Positions 40,994 to 49,115 of a stretch of DNA of 64,000 bases are shown piece after piece. The number at the start of each line of letters is the position of its first letter. The stretch's first letter is position 1. This stretch comes from Acidiphilium sp. (lineage in GTDB: Bacteria > Pseudomonadota > Alphaproteobacteria > Acetobacterales > Acetobacteraceae): contig JAQTXO010000001.1 of NCBI GenBank assembly GCA_028688765.1, positions 1 to 64,000 of the forward strand, read 5' to 3'. The position numbers were made by a program, and so were the translations under genes. Under the pieces are notes generated by a model. It ran no database searches. It was given only the letters and a program-made list of their open reading frames with translations, and was not told the DNA's origin.

Positions 40994-41394
40994 GGTCCGA
41001 ACCAAAAACCGTCGATTCGATCGACAATTTCGAGTTCCGGGTGGTCTCCTTGCGGATAGCGAACGCTCCGGGCGGGGATGGGTTCCGGCGTGACGCCCTC
41101 GAGGGGCTGGCGGGGGAGGATCGCAAACGCGTCATCGATGAAGCGATCCGGCGGCAGCGCGAGGCGCAGGTCCGTCGGGAGATCGCGGCGGGTGCGCGGA
41201 ACGATTACGAGTATTTTCTCAACTCGTTAGCCGAAGCCTTGTGCGGTCTGCCCAATCCCGAACGGGGACGCCGGCTGCGCCGAATGCCGGAAGTTCTCCG
41301 GCGCTATGTCATGCCCTTGATCGGGCAATATCAGGACGCCGCGCGGGATTTTCTCGATCGGGCCGGGATCTCCCGATCTGCTGTGGGTGAATGA
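40990..41394 (+). CDS. Unknown small soluble protein between TraQ-like and TraR-like genes
   Basis: A 134-residue charged protein with no membrane or signal segment. It is rich in Arg and Glu, with amphipathic helices (DRKRVIDEAIRRQREAQVRR and EYFLNSLAEALCGLPNPERG). The ATG overlaps the previous stop (ATGA), so it is cotranslated with the TraQ-like protein. No family recognised. It may be a cytoplasmic adaptor; that is inference from position only. Confidence 0.6.
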   Translation: MRSEPKTVDSIDNFEFRVVSLRIANAPGGDGFRRDALEGLAGEDRKRVIDEAIRRQREAQVRREIAAGARNDYEYFLNSLAEALCGLPNPERGRRLRRMPEVLRRYVMPLIGQYQDAARDFLDRAGISRSAVGE

Positions 41395-41447
41395 TCACGC
41401 CTTTTTGAGCGGAGATTTTTGAGCGGAGTCGCGATTTTTCGCATCCC

Positions 41448-41458
41448 ACTTTCATCGT
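41448..41458 (+). promoter_or_regulatory. ACTTTCATCGT leader element, copy 5
   Basis: Exact copy, 61 bases before the ATG of the IcmD-like gene, preceded by GATTTTTCGCATCCC (T run in place of the A run). An inverted repeat GGAGGGA/TCCCTCC at 41490-41505 lies between it and the start. Confidence 0.6.
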
Positions 41459-41519
41459 TCGCCCCGAATCTCGACGGCGGGAGGGAATGGTCCCTCCTAT
41501 TTGCGGAGCTTGAATTGTT

Positions 41520-41960
41520 ATGAAAACAACTGAGTTTACCCCCAAACTTCGCCGCTGCCTGAGGTCGCGGCGGATGCGGGGGGTGGCGCTGGCGGCCATT
41601 GCGATGGCCGCTTTCGCGCATACGCCGGCGTTTGCTGCTGGTGGGGCGATCGCCGGCGGGTTGGGCGGGCATATGGAGACGGGATCGGGCGACCTGCTGG
41701 CTGGAGCGACCTATATCGGCGATTTGTTCAGCTACGCGTTCGCGCTCTTGGCGGCGTTAGCGAGCGGCTATACGTTTTTCCACAATCGCAAGAACCCCAA
41801 CTCGAGCGAACACCGTCTTGGCTATGCGATCGCCGGTCTCATCGCGACGGGATTTTTTGCGACTTTGCCGAGCGTCGTCAATTACAGTTCGCAGACGGTC
41901 AGTCAGAAGGCCGCTTTTGTGACCGGCCAGCAGCAGCAGCTGACCTTCGGCCAGGGCTGA
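41520..41960 (+). CDS. icmD: DotP/IcmD/TraR-like membrane protein
   Basis: A 146-residue protein with a cleavable signal peptide (GVALAAIAMAAFAHTPAFAA) and two later helices (GDLFSYAFALLAALASGYTF and LGYAIAGLIATGFFATLPSV). This plan and the NRKNPNSSEHRLGYAIAGL loop are those of IcmD/DotP, called TraR in IncI systems, a small inner-membrane component with a VirB2-like look. ATG 41520 gives the proper signal peptide; GGAGC precedes it. It starts a new unit after leader element copy 5, followed by dotN, a lipoprotein and dotO. Confidence 0.8.
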   Translation: MKTTEFTPKLRRCLRSRRMRGVALAAIAMAAFAHTPAFAAGGAIAGGLGGHMETGSGDLLAGATYIGDLFSYAFALLAALASGYTFFHNRKNPNSSEHRLGYAIAGLIATGFFATLPSVVNYSSQTVSQKAAFVTGQQQQLTFGQG

Positions 41961-41973
41961 TCGGAGCGAACGA

Positions 41974-42639
41974 GTGGCAGCGGTCATGGCATTTCTTGTT
42001 CTGCGTTTCGGGGTTCATCCGTCGAGTCTCGGCGGCTATGCTACCGGCCTGGTGGGCAAGGATGTGATCGCTGCCATTGCCGGGCGCGATCACTTTATCT
42101 GTCGTTTCTGCGGATTGCCGGTTCCCGGTCATCCGCAGATTTTTTTTCTCGACGGCGATCGGCGTCACGACCAGCCGGACAATCTCGCCACGGCCTGTCT
42201 GGCCTGTGCTCTGGTCCAGGGGGGTGCCCGCTATACCGCGGCGGCTGAAATCATCCCGGTCTGGCTACCGGAGATGTCCCAGCGCAGTCTCAATCGTCTG
42301 ATCTCAAGCCTGCATGAATTGGCTCTCGGCGTCAGTCTGCCGGTGAATTTCAGCCGGGCACCGGCGCACGACACGGCGCAGGCTCGCCTGATCCTCAAAC
42401 TCTGGAGCGGCTTGGCTGAACGCCGGGCCACCCTCAAGGAGATGACGGGCCTGCGCAATGTCGCCGATTTCGTCGATGCTTGTCTCGCTCACGATCCCTA
42501 TCGTGGCCGGTGTCCTGCGGGTCTTGGTCACGGCCTGCGATTTCTGCACCGTGGCCGATATTTTGCCGATGGGCAGGACATCTATCCGCAGGTTCTCGCG
42601 TGCCGTGTTGCTAAGCCGGCGGTAGTTCTGGCGGCATGA
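41974..42639 (+). CDS. icmJ: DotN/IcmJ/TraT-like zinc-binding coupling-complex protein
   Basis: A 221-residue protein with an HNH-like zinc site: Cys43 and Cys46 (FICRFCG) and Cys75 and Cys78 (ACLAC), flanking the FFLDGDRRHDQPDNLAT segment. The WLPEMSQRSLNRLISSL motif downstream is typical of IcmJ/DotN. In DotN the fold is that of an HNH nuclease without catalytic residues; here too the expected His-His reads Phe-Phe, so it is structural. DotN joins DotL and DotM in the coupling complex. GTG 41974 follows GGAG by seven bases; ATG 41986 is an alternative. Confidence 0.8.
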   Translation: MAAVMAFLVLRFGVHPSSLGGYATGLVGKDVIAAIAGRDHFICRFCGLPVPGHPQIFFLDGDRRHDQPDNLATACLACALVQGGARYTAAAEIIPVWLPEMSQRSLNRLISSLHELALGVSLPVNFSRAPAHDTAQARLILKLWSGLAERRATLKEMTGLRNVADFVDACLAHDPYRGRCPAGLGHGLRFLHRGRYFADGQDIYPQVLACRVAKPAVVLAA

Positions 42640-42659
42640 CCGCCCATTCGGAGTAGAAA

Positions 42660-43535
42660 ATGATGTCCGTCCCCAATCCCCGGAAATCCATCACACCGAT
42701 CATGCTCTGTGTACTGGCAGTTCCACTTGTCCTAGCCGGCTGTTCGAGCCGCAAAGGCGAGATGATGAGTGCATTGAAGCAATATTTCGCCAAGCCGGGC
42801 AATGCGCTCACTTATTGCGCGGATCTTCAGTTGCCGGGACAGTCGACTTATCACACGACTTATACAACGACGTTTCTCTCCTATTACGCGCCCGACTTCA
42901 CCAAGACGATCAGTGCCGCCCATCCGATTGTCTATGTCGAGACGCCGACTTCCGGCCAGGCGTCGGCGACTGGCCGGAAACGGCCGGCTCTCGTCACCTA
43001 TTGGCTGAAGCATCATTTTCTCGCCACCAGGACGACGACATTTCACAACGGGGAAGATTTTATGCCGGACGGCTCCCTGTTGTCTCCGATAACGGTATAT
43101 GTCTGGAAGCACCGGGTTCCAAAAGGTTTCGGTGGCATAGCGACGATACGCGAGTCCACCGGGAAGCCCCTGGAAGGGCTGGTCCCTGGGTTTTTCACGA
43201 CGACTGAGCAGGTGCCGTGGATCACCAGCTATTGTGGTGGTCAGATCAAGCCGGTGCGGATCGTCAGCTTCACCAAACCAACCGCGGCCAATGGCGTCAC
43301 CGTCTCCCAGGTCCGTGTTGCCTTTGCGCTGCACGGAATACCGTCGTGGTTCTATGCCAAGCCGGCGCAGGTTCAACTGGGTCGCGGTGCGCCACACAGG
43401 GCGATGACCCGCACCCTCGTGATGACGCAGACCTCCAACGGTTGGTCGGTGACGAATGTCGATGGCCTGGTTCCGTTGATCTCCACGGTCCATGTCGCGA
43501 AGTTCCGTTGGCTCGCGGCGGATCGAGGATTCTGA
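42660..43535 (+). CDS. Unknown lipoprotein of the IcmD-DotN-DotO unit
   Basis: A 291-residue lipoprotein precursor: hydrophobic segment IMLCVLAVPLVLAGC with the lipid-attached Cys at 28, then a beta-rich mature region with Tyr/Thr-rich stretches (GQSTYHTTYTTTFLSYYAPD) and no recognised domain. It starts at ATG-ATG 42660; upstream GGAG is seven bases away. It lies one base before the dotO start, so it is tightly coupled to it. The place corresponds to traS/traT-traU in IncI maps, but no similarity to a named protein is visible. Confidence 0.65.
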   Translation: MMSVPNPRKSITPIMLCVLAVPLVLAGCSSRKGEMMSALKQYFAKPGNALTYCADLQLPGQSTYHTTYTTTFLSYYAPDFTKTISAAHPIVYVETPTSGQASATGRKRPALVTYWLKHHFLATRTTTFHNGEDFMPDGSLLSPITVYVWKHRVPKGFGGIATIRESTGKPLEGLVPGFFTTTEQVPWITSYCGGQIKPVRIVSFTKPTAANGVTVSQVRVAFALHGIPSWFYAKPAQVQLGRGAPHRAMTRTLVMTQTSNGWSVTNVDGLVPLISTVHVAKFRWLAADRGF

Positions 43536-43536
43536 C

Positions 43537-46500
43537 ATGTCGGTTTTATCCACCTTCGCCAAGCTGGCCGCAAAAATTTCGTTTCTGATGCCGTCACCTT
43601 TGTATGCTTTCTGCGACTTGGAAACCACGGATGGCCGCTCCCTGATCACCCGCGAGGGAGATTATGTTTCGCTCGTGCGGATCCATGGGTTGACCCATTT
43701 GATCGGCGAGTCGGCGACCGATGAGATCGTCGAGACCCTGCGGCTTGAATTGCAGGGCGCGCTGGAGGCGAAAGGGCAGGGACTCCAGTGCTGGTTTGCC
43801 TGCGATCCCAACCAGACCGAGTCCGCGCTGAGCGCATTGCTGGCCGGACCGCGGGCGGTCGCGCGTGAAATGGGCATGTCGTTTGAGGACATTTTTGCCG
43901 AGCGCGCCCGGATCTGGCGCAAAGTGATGCGCTGGGAGGATTGTTATCTGGTGCTGTGGACACGGACATCGATGCTTTCGCGCGAGGAGGAGGTTCAGGC
44001 GCGGAGCGAGCAGGACAGTGCCGCCCGGGGCGCGCCGAGGATCGGCACGTCCGGCCTCAAGGCGCAGAATATTTTCCTCGCCTCGGAGATTCTGGGCGTG
44101 AAGCACATTGCCTTCGTGACCCGGGTGATTGCGGCATTCCATAATCAGCACATCGTCCTCGAGGAGATAGCGCCGCGTGAGGCACTGGTCACGATACGCG
44201 AGGCGCTTTATCCTGAAACGCGCGACTCCAACTGGGGGCCGGTCCTCCCCGGCGATCCGATCCGGATCCGGATGCCCGATATCGGCGAGAAGCCTGCCGC
44301 CGATCATGTTCTCTGGCCCAACCTGCCGAGTCAGATTTTCCGCGACGATGCCGAGACGATTGGCAACCGGGCGGTGCGGATCGGCGATCATGACTATGCG
44401 GCGATCGAGGTCGTGCTCGGGCCGGAGATTCCCCGGCCTTTTGCCGAGTTGGTCAACCGGTTGGCACGGACCTATGTGCCCTGGCGCGCGTCGGTCTGGC
44501 TGGAGAGCGGTGGGCCGGCGACTATGGCGCTCAAGTCGTTCTTCGCCGAGCTACTGGCTTTCGATCCCGTGAATCGTCAGATGGCCAAGGCGTTTGAAGC
44601 CTTGTCGCGGATGCAAAAGGATCAGACCGATATTCCGGTGCGGTGGCGGATGAGTTTTGCGACCTGGGTACCTGCGGGTGAACATAAGACGCTGCGCCGC
44701 AATGTTGCCGTTCTCGAGCAGCGGATTCAAGGCTGGGGCAATTGCCGGCTCGGCCTGACCGCTGGCGATGCCCTGCAAGCGGTGATGGGGTCTGCGCTCG
44801 GTCTCACCTTCGGCTCGACCGCTCCGGTGGGTTATGCGCCGTTGTCCGACGCTTTGCGCATGCTGCCGCTCGCCCGGCCGGCGTCGCCCTGGAGGGAGGG
44901 GCCGGTGGTATTCCGCACGCCGGACGGTCGGATCTGGCCGTACGATCCCTCGGGGAGCGGGCGAGCGGCGGTGTTCATTGCGATTCTGGCGGCACCGCGC
45001 CGCGGTAAATCGACACTGGCGAACGCGATGAATCTCGGTTTGTGTCTGAGCCGTGCCGGTCTGGGCAATCAGGGTGCCAAGTTGCCGTTGATCGGCAAAC
45101 TCGATATCGGCAAGAGCGCCCTTGGGTTCGTCCTCTTGCTGCAGGAGGAATTACCGAAGGAGAGACGCCACGAGGCGGTGTTCGTCGAGATGCAGTTCGG
45201 GTCGGGTTACGATTTCAACATCTTCGACACCCAACTTGGTTGCCGCTATCCGCTGCGGTTGGAAGAGAATTTTGTTGTCAATTTTCTCTCGCTTGCCACC
45301 ACGTCGCTCGAGACCGATCATCCGTTCGAAGGAATGGATCAGTTCATCCGGTTCGTTGTGACCGAAGCCTATCGGATGCGGTCCGATCAGGGGGCGAACA
45401 CGGCACCTGTGGTGTATCAACGCGGGATCGAGCCGCGGGTCGATGACGTCCTCGATCGGATCGATCCGGGTCTGACGTTACTGCTGGAGCGGGCCGGACT
45501 CGCGGGAGGCGATGTGCAGACGGGTTCGCCCAGAACCGATGCCGGCAACGAGATTTTCTGGTGGGAAGTGGTGGATTTCCTTTGCCATGCCGGCGAATAC
45601 CGCTCGGCGGGCTATGCGCAGCGCCGGGCGGTACCGATACTCGAAGATTTGATTTCCGCCGCGCGCAGCAATTCGGTGCGGGACAATTTCGAGAAGATCA
45701 AGGCCCATACCGACGAATCGCTGCCCGAGGTGTTCGAGCGCTACATCAAATCCCTGATCAAGATGCTCCCTTCGCTCAACCAGCGCACCTCGATCGATCT
45801 CGGCGATGCGCGGGTGATTGTGCTGGATCTCGACCGTGTCGCACCGCGTGGTGACCGGCCTGAAGCGGTGCGGATCACCAGCCTGATGTATATGCTGGGG
45901 CGTCATATGATCGCGCGGAATTTCTTTCTCAACGAGACGGATTTGCAGTCGATCCCCAAGCCGATGAAACCTTATCACGCGCGGCGCATTGCCGATGTCA
46001 ACGAGTCGATCAAACGGCTGGATTACGATGAATACCATCGGACCCGGGGCAGCCGCTATGTTCGCGCGCAGGTGGTTAGCGACGTCCTCGAAGGCGGCAA
46101 ATGGGGGATCCAGGTTGTGGTCGCGAGCCAGAGCATCAAGCATCTGGACGATGAGCTGATCAGTTACACGAATGAGCGATATCTGCTGGGAGCCGACGAT
46201 GAGGAGGAGATCGCCGAAATCATCAGGCGGTTTTCGCTTTCGGACGAGGCGGCATCGACGTTACGCCGGCGGCTCAAGGGGCCGGACAGCAAAGGGGGTG
46301 GCGCACCGTTCCTGATCCAGGTGACTGCCTATGACCAGAAATACGAGCAGATGCTGGTCAATTCGCTCGGCCCGATCGAGATCTGGGCGTTGAGCACGAC
46401 GCCGCTGGACATGCAGTTACGGTCCCGGGTCTATCGGCGGTTGGGACCGGCTGAAGCGCGCCGGCGACTGGCCCAGGTTTTTCCCATCGGCACCGCGGTT

Positions 46501-46665
46501 GCGGAGATCGAGCGGCGCAAGGACGAGCGGATCAAGCACGGTGACGCGGAGGATCGGGCGGAAGCAGGGGTCATCGACGAGATTGCCGGTGAGGTGATCG
46601 ATTTGAACGGGATGGCGGCGCATTTGCGCGGATCGGATGCGGTTTTCCGTCTTGCCGCCGAGTGA
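43537..46665 (+). CDS. icmB: DotO/IcmB/TraU-like ATPase
   Basis: A 1,042-residue VirB4-related ATPase of type IVB systems, bound to the cytoplasmic face of the channel. The N-terminal part (YAFCDLETTDGRSLITREGD and VSLVRIHG) is IcmB-like. The P-loop reads LAAPRRGKSTLANAMN (about residues 483-498), with Ala in place of the first Gly of the usual GxxxxGKS. Walker B is ARVIVLDLDRV (about 761-771). Later segments include QVVVASQSIKHLDDELI and ERYLLGADDEEEIAEIIRRF. ATG 43537 is one base past the lipoprotein stop. It overlaps the next gene by one base (TGATG). An upstream in-frame start at 43492 would overlap the lipoprotein gene and is unlikely. Confidence 0.88.
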   Translation: MSVLSTFAKLAAKISFLMPSPLYAFCDLETTDGRSLITREGDYVSLVRIHGLTHLIGESATDEIVETLRLELQGALEAKGQGLQCWFACDPNQTESALSALLAGPRAVAREMGMSFEDIFAERARIWRKVMRWEDCYLVLWTRTSMLSREEEVQARSEQDSAARGAPRIGTSGLKAQNIFLASEILGVKHIAFVTRVIAAFHNQHIVLEEIAPREALVTIREALYPETRDSNWGPVLPGDPIRIRMPDIGEKPAADHVLWPNLPSQIFRDDAETIGNRAVRIGDHDYAAIEVVLGPEIPRPFAELVNRLARTYVPWRASVWLESGGPATMALKSFFAELLAFDPVNRQMAKAFEALSRMQKDQTDIPVRWRMSFATWVPAGEHKTLRRNVAVLEQRIQGWGNCRLGLTAGDALQAVMGSALGLTFGSTAPVGYAPLSDALRMLPLARPASPWREGPVVFRTPDGRIWPYDPSGSGRAAVFIAILAAPRRGKSTLANAMNLGLCLSRAGLGNQGAKLPLIGKLDIGKSALGFVLLLQEELPKERRHEAVFVEMQFGSGYDFNIFDTQLGCRYPLRLEENFVVNFLSLATTSLETDHPFEGMDQFIRFVVTEAYRMRSDQGANTAPVVYQRGIEPRVDDVLDRIDPGLTLLLERAGLAGGDVQTGSPRTDAGNEIFWWEVVDFLCHAGEYRSAGYAQRRAVPILEDLISAARSNSVRDNFEKIKAHTDESLPEVFERYIKSLIKMLPSLNQRTSIDLGDARVIVLDLDRVAPRGDRPEAVRITSLMYMLGRHMIARNFFLNETDLQSIPKPMKPYHARRIADVNESIKRLDYDEYHRTRGSRYVRAQVVSDVLEGGKWGIQVVVASQSIKHLDDELISYTNERYLLGADDEEEIAEIIRRFSLSDEAASTLRRRLKGPDSKGGGAPFLIQVTAYDQKYEQMLVNSLGPIEIWALSTTPLDMQLRSRVYRRLGPAEARRRLAQVFPIGTAVAEIERRKDERIKHGDAEDRAEAGVIDEIAGEVIDLNGMAAHLRGSDAVFRLAAE

Positions 46666-47375
46666 TGGTGATGAACCCGCTTGCGCATCCGGGGCAACTG
46701 TTGATCCCGCAGCCGGAGCCTTTGAACGTCACGAGTTTCATCAACGATGATCCCGGTACGATCTATTCGAAATTTCATCAGCACTGGTTCGATCTGTTCT
46801 ATCTCGATGCGTTCCATATCGGCGATCCGGCGCAGCAACTGACGTTCACCATCCTCGACGAATCGCCATTTGAAGATGCGGCGCAATGCTGGCAGGTGCA
46901 GGTCGATGATTTTACGCTACGGCTGGTGCATTTTCCGGTGCAGAACGGGTTCGACACGTTCGGCTACCAGCTTCTGACGACCGGGCCGGTGGGAGTTGAT
47001 CTTCGGCTGACCGCGCCGGACCTGAAAACAGCCTCGCAACGGGTGTTGTCATTACGCAAGTCGCGGGTGCGCCGGCGATCGAATTCACCGCAACGGATGA
47101 GTTTTGCCGAAGCGGCGGACATGATTAAATCTGAGAAACCGCTTCGGCGTATCGCGCGGGACGCGCCCTGGATGTATCTGACGCTGCCGGGCCGGAATCC
47201 GTCGGTAGCGCGCATGCTGCGGGTCATCGCCGATCCGTATATGGGAACTTTGCGGGAGATGAAGAATGGGACGTTGGACGTGGTGTTCCACGCCCATCGG
47301 CTGGTGAGTTTCCCGGTCCGCGACCGGAATCAGGGGATCAGCGAGATGAACCTGCTGTTCCGGGCCGTCTCGTAA
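46665..47375 (+). CDS. Unknown soluble protein downstream of dotO
   Basis: A 236-residue soluble protein starting at ATG 46665, which overlaps the dotO stop. No signal peptide or membrane helix. Aromatic-rich N-terminal part (KFHQHWFDLFYLDAFHIGDP), then QLTFTILDESPFEDAAQCWQ, and a C-terminal half with PWMYLTLPGRNPSVARMLRV. I do not recognise a family. It corresponds in place to traV of IncI plasmids, between the traU- and traW-type genes, but that is position alone. It ends the IcmD-DotO unit; the next unit begins with leader element copy 6. Confidence 0.6.
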   Translation: MVMNPLAHPGQLLIPQPEPLNVTSFINDDPGTIYSKFHQHWFDLFYLDAFHIGDPAQQLTFTILDESPFEDAAQCWQVQVDDFTLRLVHFPVQNGFDTFGYQLLTTGPVGVDLRLTAPDLKTASQRVLSLRKSRVRRRSNSPQRMSFAEAADMIKSEKPLRRIARDAPWMYLTLPGRNPSVARMLRVIADPYMGTLREMKNGTLDVVFHAHRLVSFPVRDRNQGISEMNLLFRAVS

Positions 47376-47432
47376 ATCCGCCCGGTCGGATTGCCCGAAA
47401 AAAAATACGACACACCGAAAAAACCGCATCGC

Positions 47433-47443
47433 ACTTTCATCGT
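47433..47443 (+). promoter_or_regulatory. ACTTTCATCGT leader element, copy 6
   Basis: Exact copy, 35 bases before the ATG of the DotD-like gene. The upstream flank CCGAAAAAACCGCATCGC shows the A run and spacer clearly, and a second A run (GAAAAAAAATACG) lies further upstream. Confidence 0.6.
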
Positions 47444-47478
47444 CCGATGCCAGCCTCCGGATCGGCAGGAGAGTGAGC

Positions 47479-48102
47479 ATGCGTATGCGTGGTGTCGGTT
47501 TCATCGTGAGTGTGATCGGTCTGACGGCATTGACCGGGTGCGCGGCGGCACCTTTGGGATCTCCCACGGTTGCGACTCCCGGCATGCCGAACCTCCAGGC
47601 GGCGTTGAACCGGGCGATCCGGCGGACCGATGCCGCGGTCGATCAGTTGAACGGGGTTCCTGTGGTTCGGCTGGCATCGGCGCATTTGTCAGGCGTGGTT
47701 CCGGCGGAGTTGCAGCAGCCGATTCAATGGACTTACCGGGGTTACCTCATTCATGCGGTACGGGCGCTCGCAAAAATATCCGGCTACCATGCGATCGTTC
47801 AGCGCGCCCGACACGGTCGTCCGATTCCCGTGAGCGTATCGGTCCATCATGTCCCGGTGATTACGGTGATCCGCGAGTTGGGCATCCAGGCCGGGGCGCG
47901 GGCGGACGTCGAGGTCGATCCGCGGACCCACACGATCTCGGTGATCGAGACCGGTGCCGCCGCTCCCTCGCCGTCACCACCACCGGTCGCGGGCCTCCAG
48001 CCGGAGGGGGCGACGATCCGGGCGCAGCCGCTTCGGGTAGTGCCGGAACCGGCACTGTCAGTCCCGTCATCCGACCGCCCACAATCTCTCATCACGAACT
48101 GA
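47479..48102 (+). CDS. dotD: DotD/TraH-like outer-membrane lipoprotein
   Basis: A 207-residue lipoprotein: signal peptide with lipobox ending LTGC (Cys21), then a domain of the DotD/secretin-N0 type: LQAALNRAIRRTDAAVDQLN, PIQWTYRGYLIHAVRALAKI, VSVHHVPVITVIRELGIQAG and VDPRTHTISVIE. DotD, with DotC, anchors DotH at the outer membrane. A Pro-rich C-terminal tail (about 160-207) is an extension. ATG 47479 has AGGAGAG six bases before it; a GTG at 47473 is in frame but would hide the ribosome site. It starts the DotD-C-B-T-M-L unit. Confidence 0.82.
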   Translation: MRMRGVGFIVSVIGLTALTGCAAAPLGSPTVATPGMPNLQAALNRAIRRTDAAVDQLNGVPVVRLASAHLSGVVPAELQQPIQWTYRGYLIHAVRALAKISGYHAIVQRARHGRPIPVSVSVHHVPVITVIRELGIQAGARADVEVDPRTHTISVIETGAAAPSPSPPPVAGLQPEGATIRAQPLRVVPEPALSVPSSDRPQSLITN

Positions 48103-48116
48103 TCCAGGAGTTTCGC

Positions 48117-48479
48117 ATGACCAGCCAACAGAACGACGATTCAATAACACGGTTTTTCAATGGTGTTGCCGACATGATGATCGGTTTCGACCAATTGGCG
48201 GCAGGCAGTTTCCGGGGTGGTCTGGTGTTCGGCGGCGTCACGGTTCTGGCCAAGGTCGTTTCGCTCAGTGTTTTCAATGTGCCGTTCGCGGATATTTCCC
48301 GTTCCGGTTCGATCCGGACCATCCTGACGATGGTGGGGGCTGGCATGATCGTCGGTGTCGTCCGGGTCGTTCATGGCTGGCGCAACATGCTTGGGCCGGT
48401 TGCGGTCGCGTCGGGTGCCGGGTTCATCCATTCGGGGGATGCGCGACCGGTGATGTCCAGTCCGTCGAAGGACGGTTGA
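48117..48479 (+). CDS. Unknown small membrane protein after dotD
   Basis: A 120-residue protein with two hydrophobic stretches (GGLVFGGVTVLAKVVSLSVF and TILTMVGAGMIVGVVRVVHG). ATG 48117 follows AGGAG by seven bases. The frame is open far upstream on the other side of dotD, but the ribosome site and spacing support this start. No family recognised. It is spaced 14 bases after dotD and one base before the next gene. Confidence 0.6.
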   Translation: MTSQQNDDSITRFFNGVADMMIGFDQLAAGSFRGGLVFGGVTVLAKVVSLSVFNVPFADISRSGSIRTILTMVGAGMIVGVVRVVHGWRNMLGPVAVASGAGFIHSGDARPVMSSPSKDG

Positions 48480-48480
48480 G

Positions 48481-48864
48481 ATGACGTTTCCCGGTATCCT
48501 GACTTTCGTCGTTTCGCTCCTGGCCGCAGTCGGCACTGTCTCTGTGGGGTTCGCGTGGGCATCCGGCCCCTCGAGTGCCCCAGGAGACTTGAGCCTCTCG
48601 CAAACCGGACTGGCCACGCGGCAATTGGCGCAACTGACCGCCATTCAACATGACCTGGCGATTCTCGTGGCGGAACGCCGGCCGTTCATGCCGGGCATGA
48701 GGCCTGGCAATTTCTGTTATTACAAGGTCGAAGCCGTTCCTGAAGGGGCTGTGCGCTGGTCGGCTCACAATCATCGCATTGCCTACGTCGAAACCCATTC
48801 GGATCAACCTGATGGTGGCGCGACCTGGGAGCGTGTCAGTCCCCGGCATCATCATTCCGGTTGA
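48481..48864 (+). CDS. Unknown exported or membrane-anchored protein
   Basis: A 127-residue protein with an N-terminal hydrophobic segment (ILTFVVSLLAAVGTVSVGFA) that may be a signal anchor, a helical stretch (ATRQLAQLTAIQHDLAILVA) and a C-terminal half with FCYYKVEAVPEGAVRW. No recognisable domain. It begins one base after the previous stop and is part of the same transcript. The helical part after a membrane anchor resembles small periplasmic accessory proteins of pili, but this is not diagnostic. Confidence 0.55.
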   Translation: MTFPGILTFVVSLLAAVGTVSVGFAWASGPSSAPGDLSLSQTGLATRQLAQLTAIQHDLAILVAERRPFMPGMRPGNFCYYKVEAVPEGAVRWSAHNHRIAYVETHSDQPDGGATWERVSPRHHHSG

Positions 48865-48877
48865 GTAGGGGTTTGCC

Positions 48878-49105
48878 ATGACTGTTAATCCAACCTCGTT
48901 GACGGAGACCACCATGATAAATGAAGACGATCCGGCTTTTTCCCCTTGGCTCGAGGGTATTCCGCCGGCCCATGTCACAGCTACCAGTCGAATCCTCCCG
49001 GCGGTGACCCTGACGTTTGCGCCCCCAGCGCGGGGCCGTGGCACGATGCTGACGATCGAAGCCGCGGCCGAACTCGATCGGATCCGCCGCGATGCGGGTT
49101 GCTGA
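48878..49105 (+). CDS. Small unknown protein before dotC
   Basis: A 75-residue protein without signal or membrane segment; an ATG 39 bases downstream (48914) is an alternative start. Sequence such as DDPAFSPWLEGIPPAHVTAT and TMLTIEAAAELDRIRRDAGC has no recognised relatives. It ends ten bases before the dotC start. Kept because its frame fits the operon spacing; the evidence is otherwise weak. Confidence 0.4.
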   Translation: MTVNPTSLTETTMINEDDPAFSPWLEGIPPAHVTATSRILPAVTLTFAPPARGRGTMLTIEAAAELDRIRRDAGC

Positions 49106-49115
49106 GGGTCGATCG

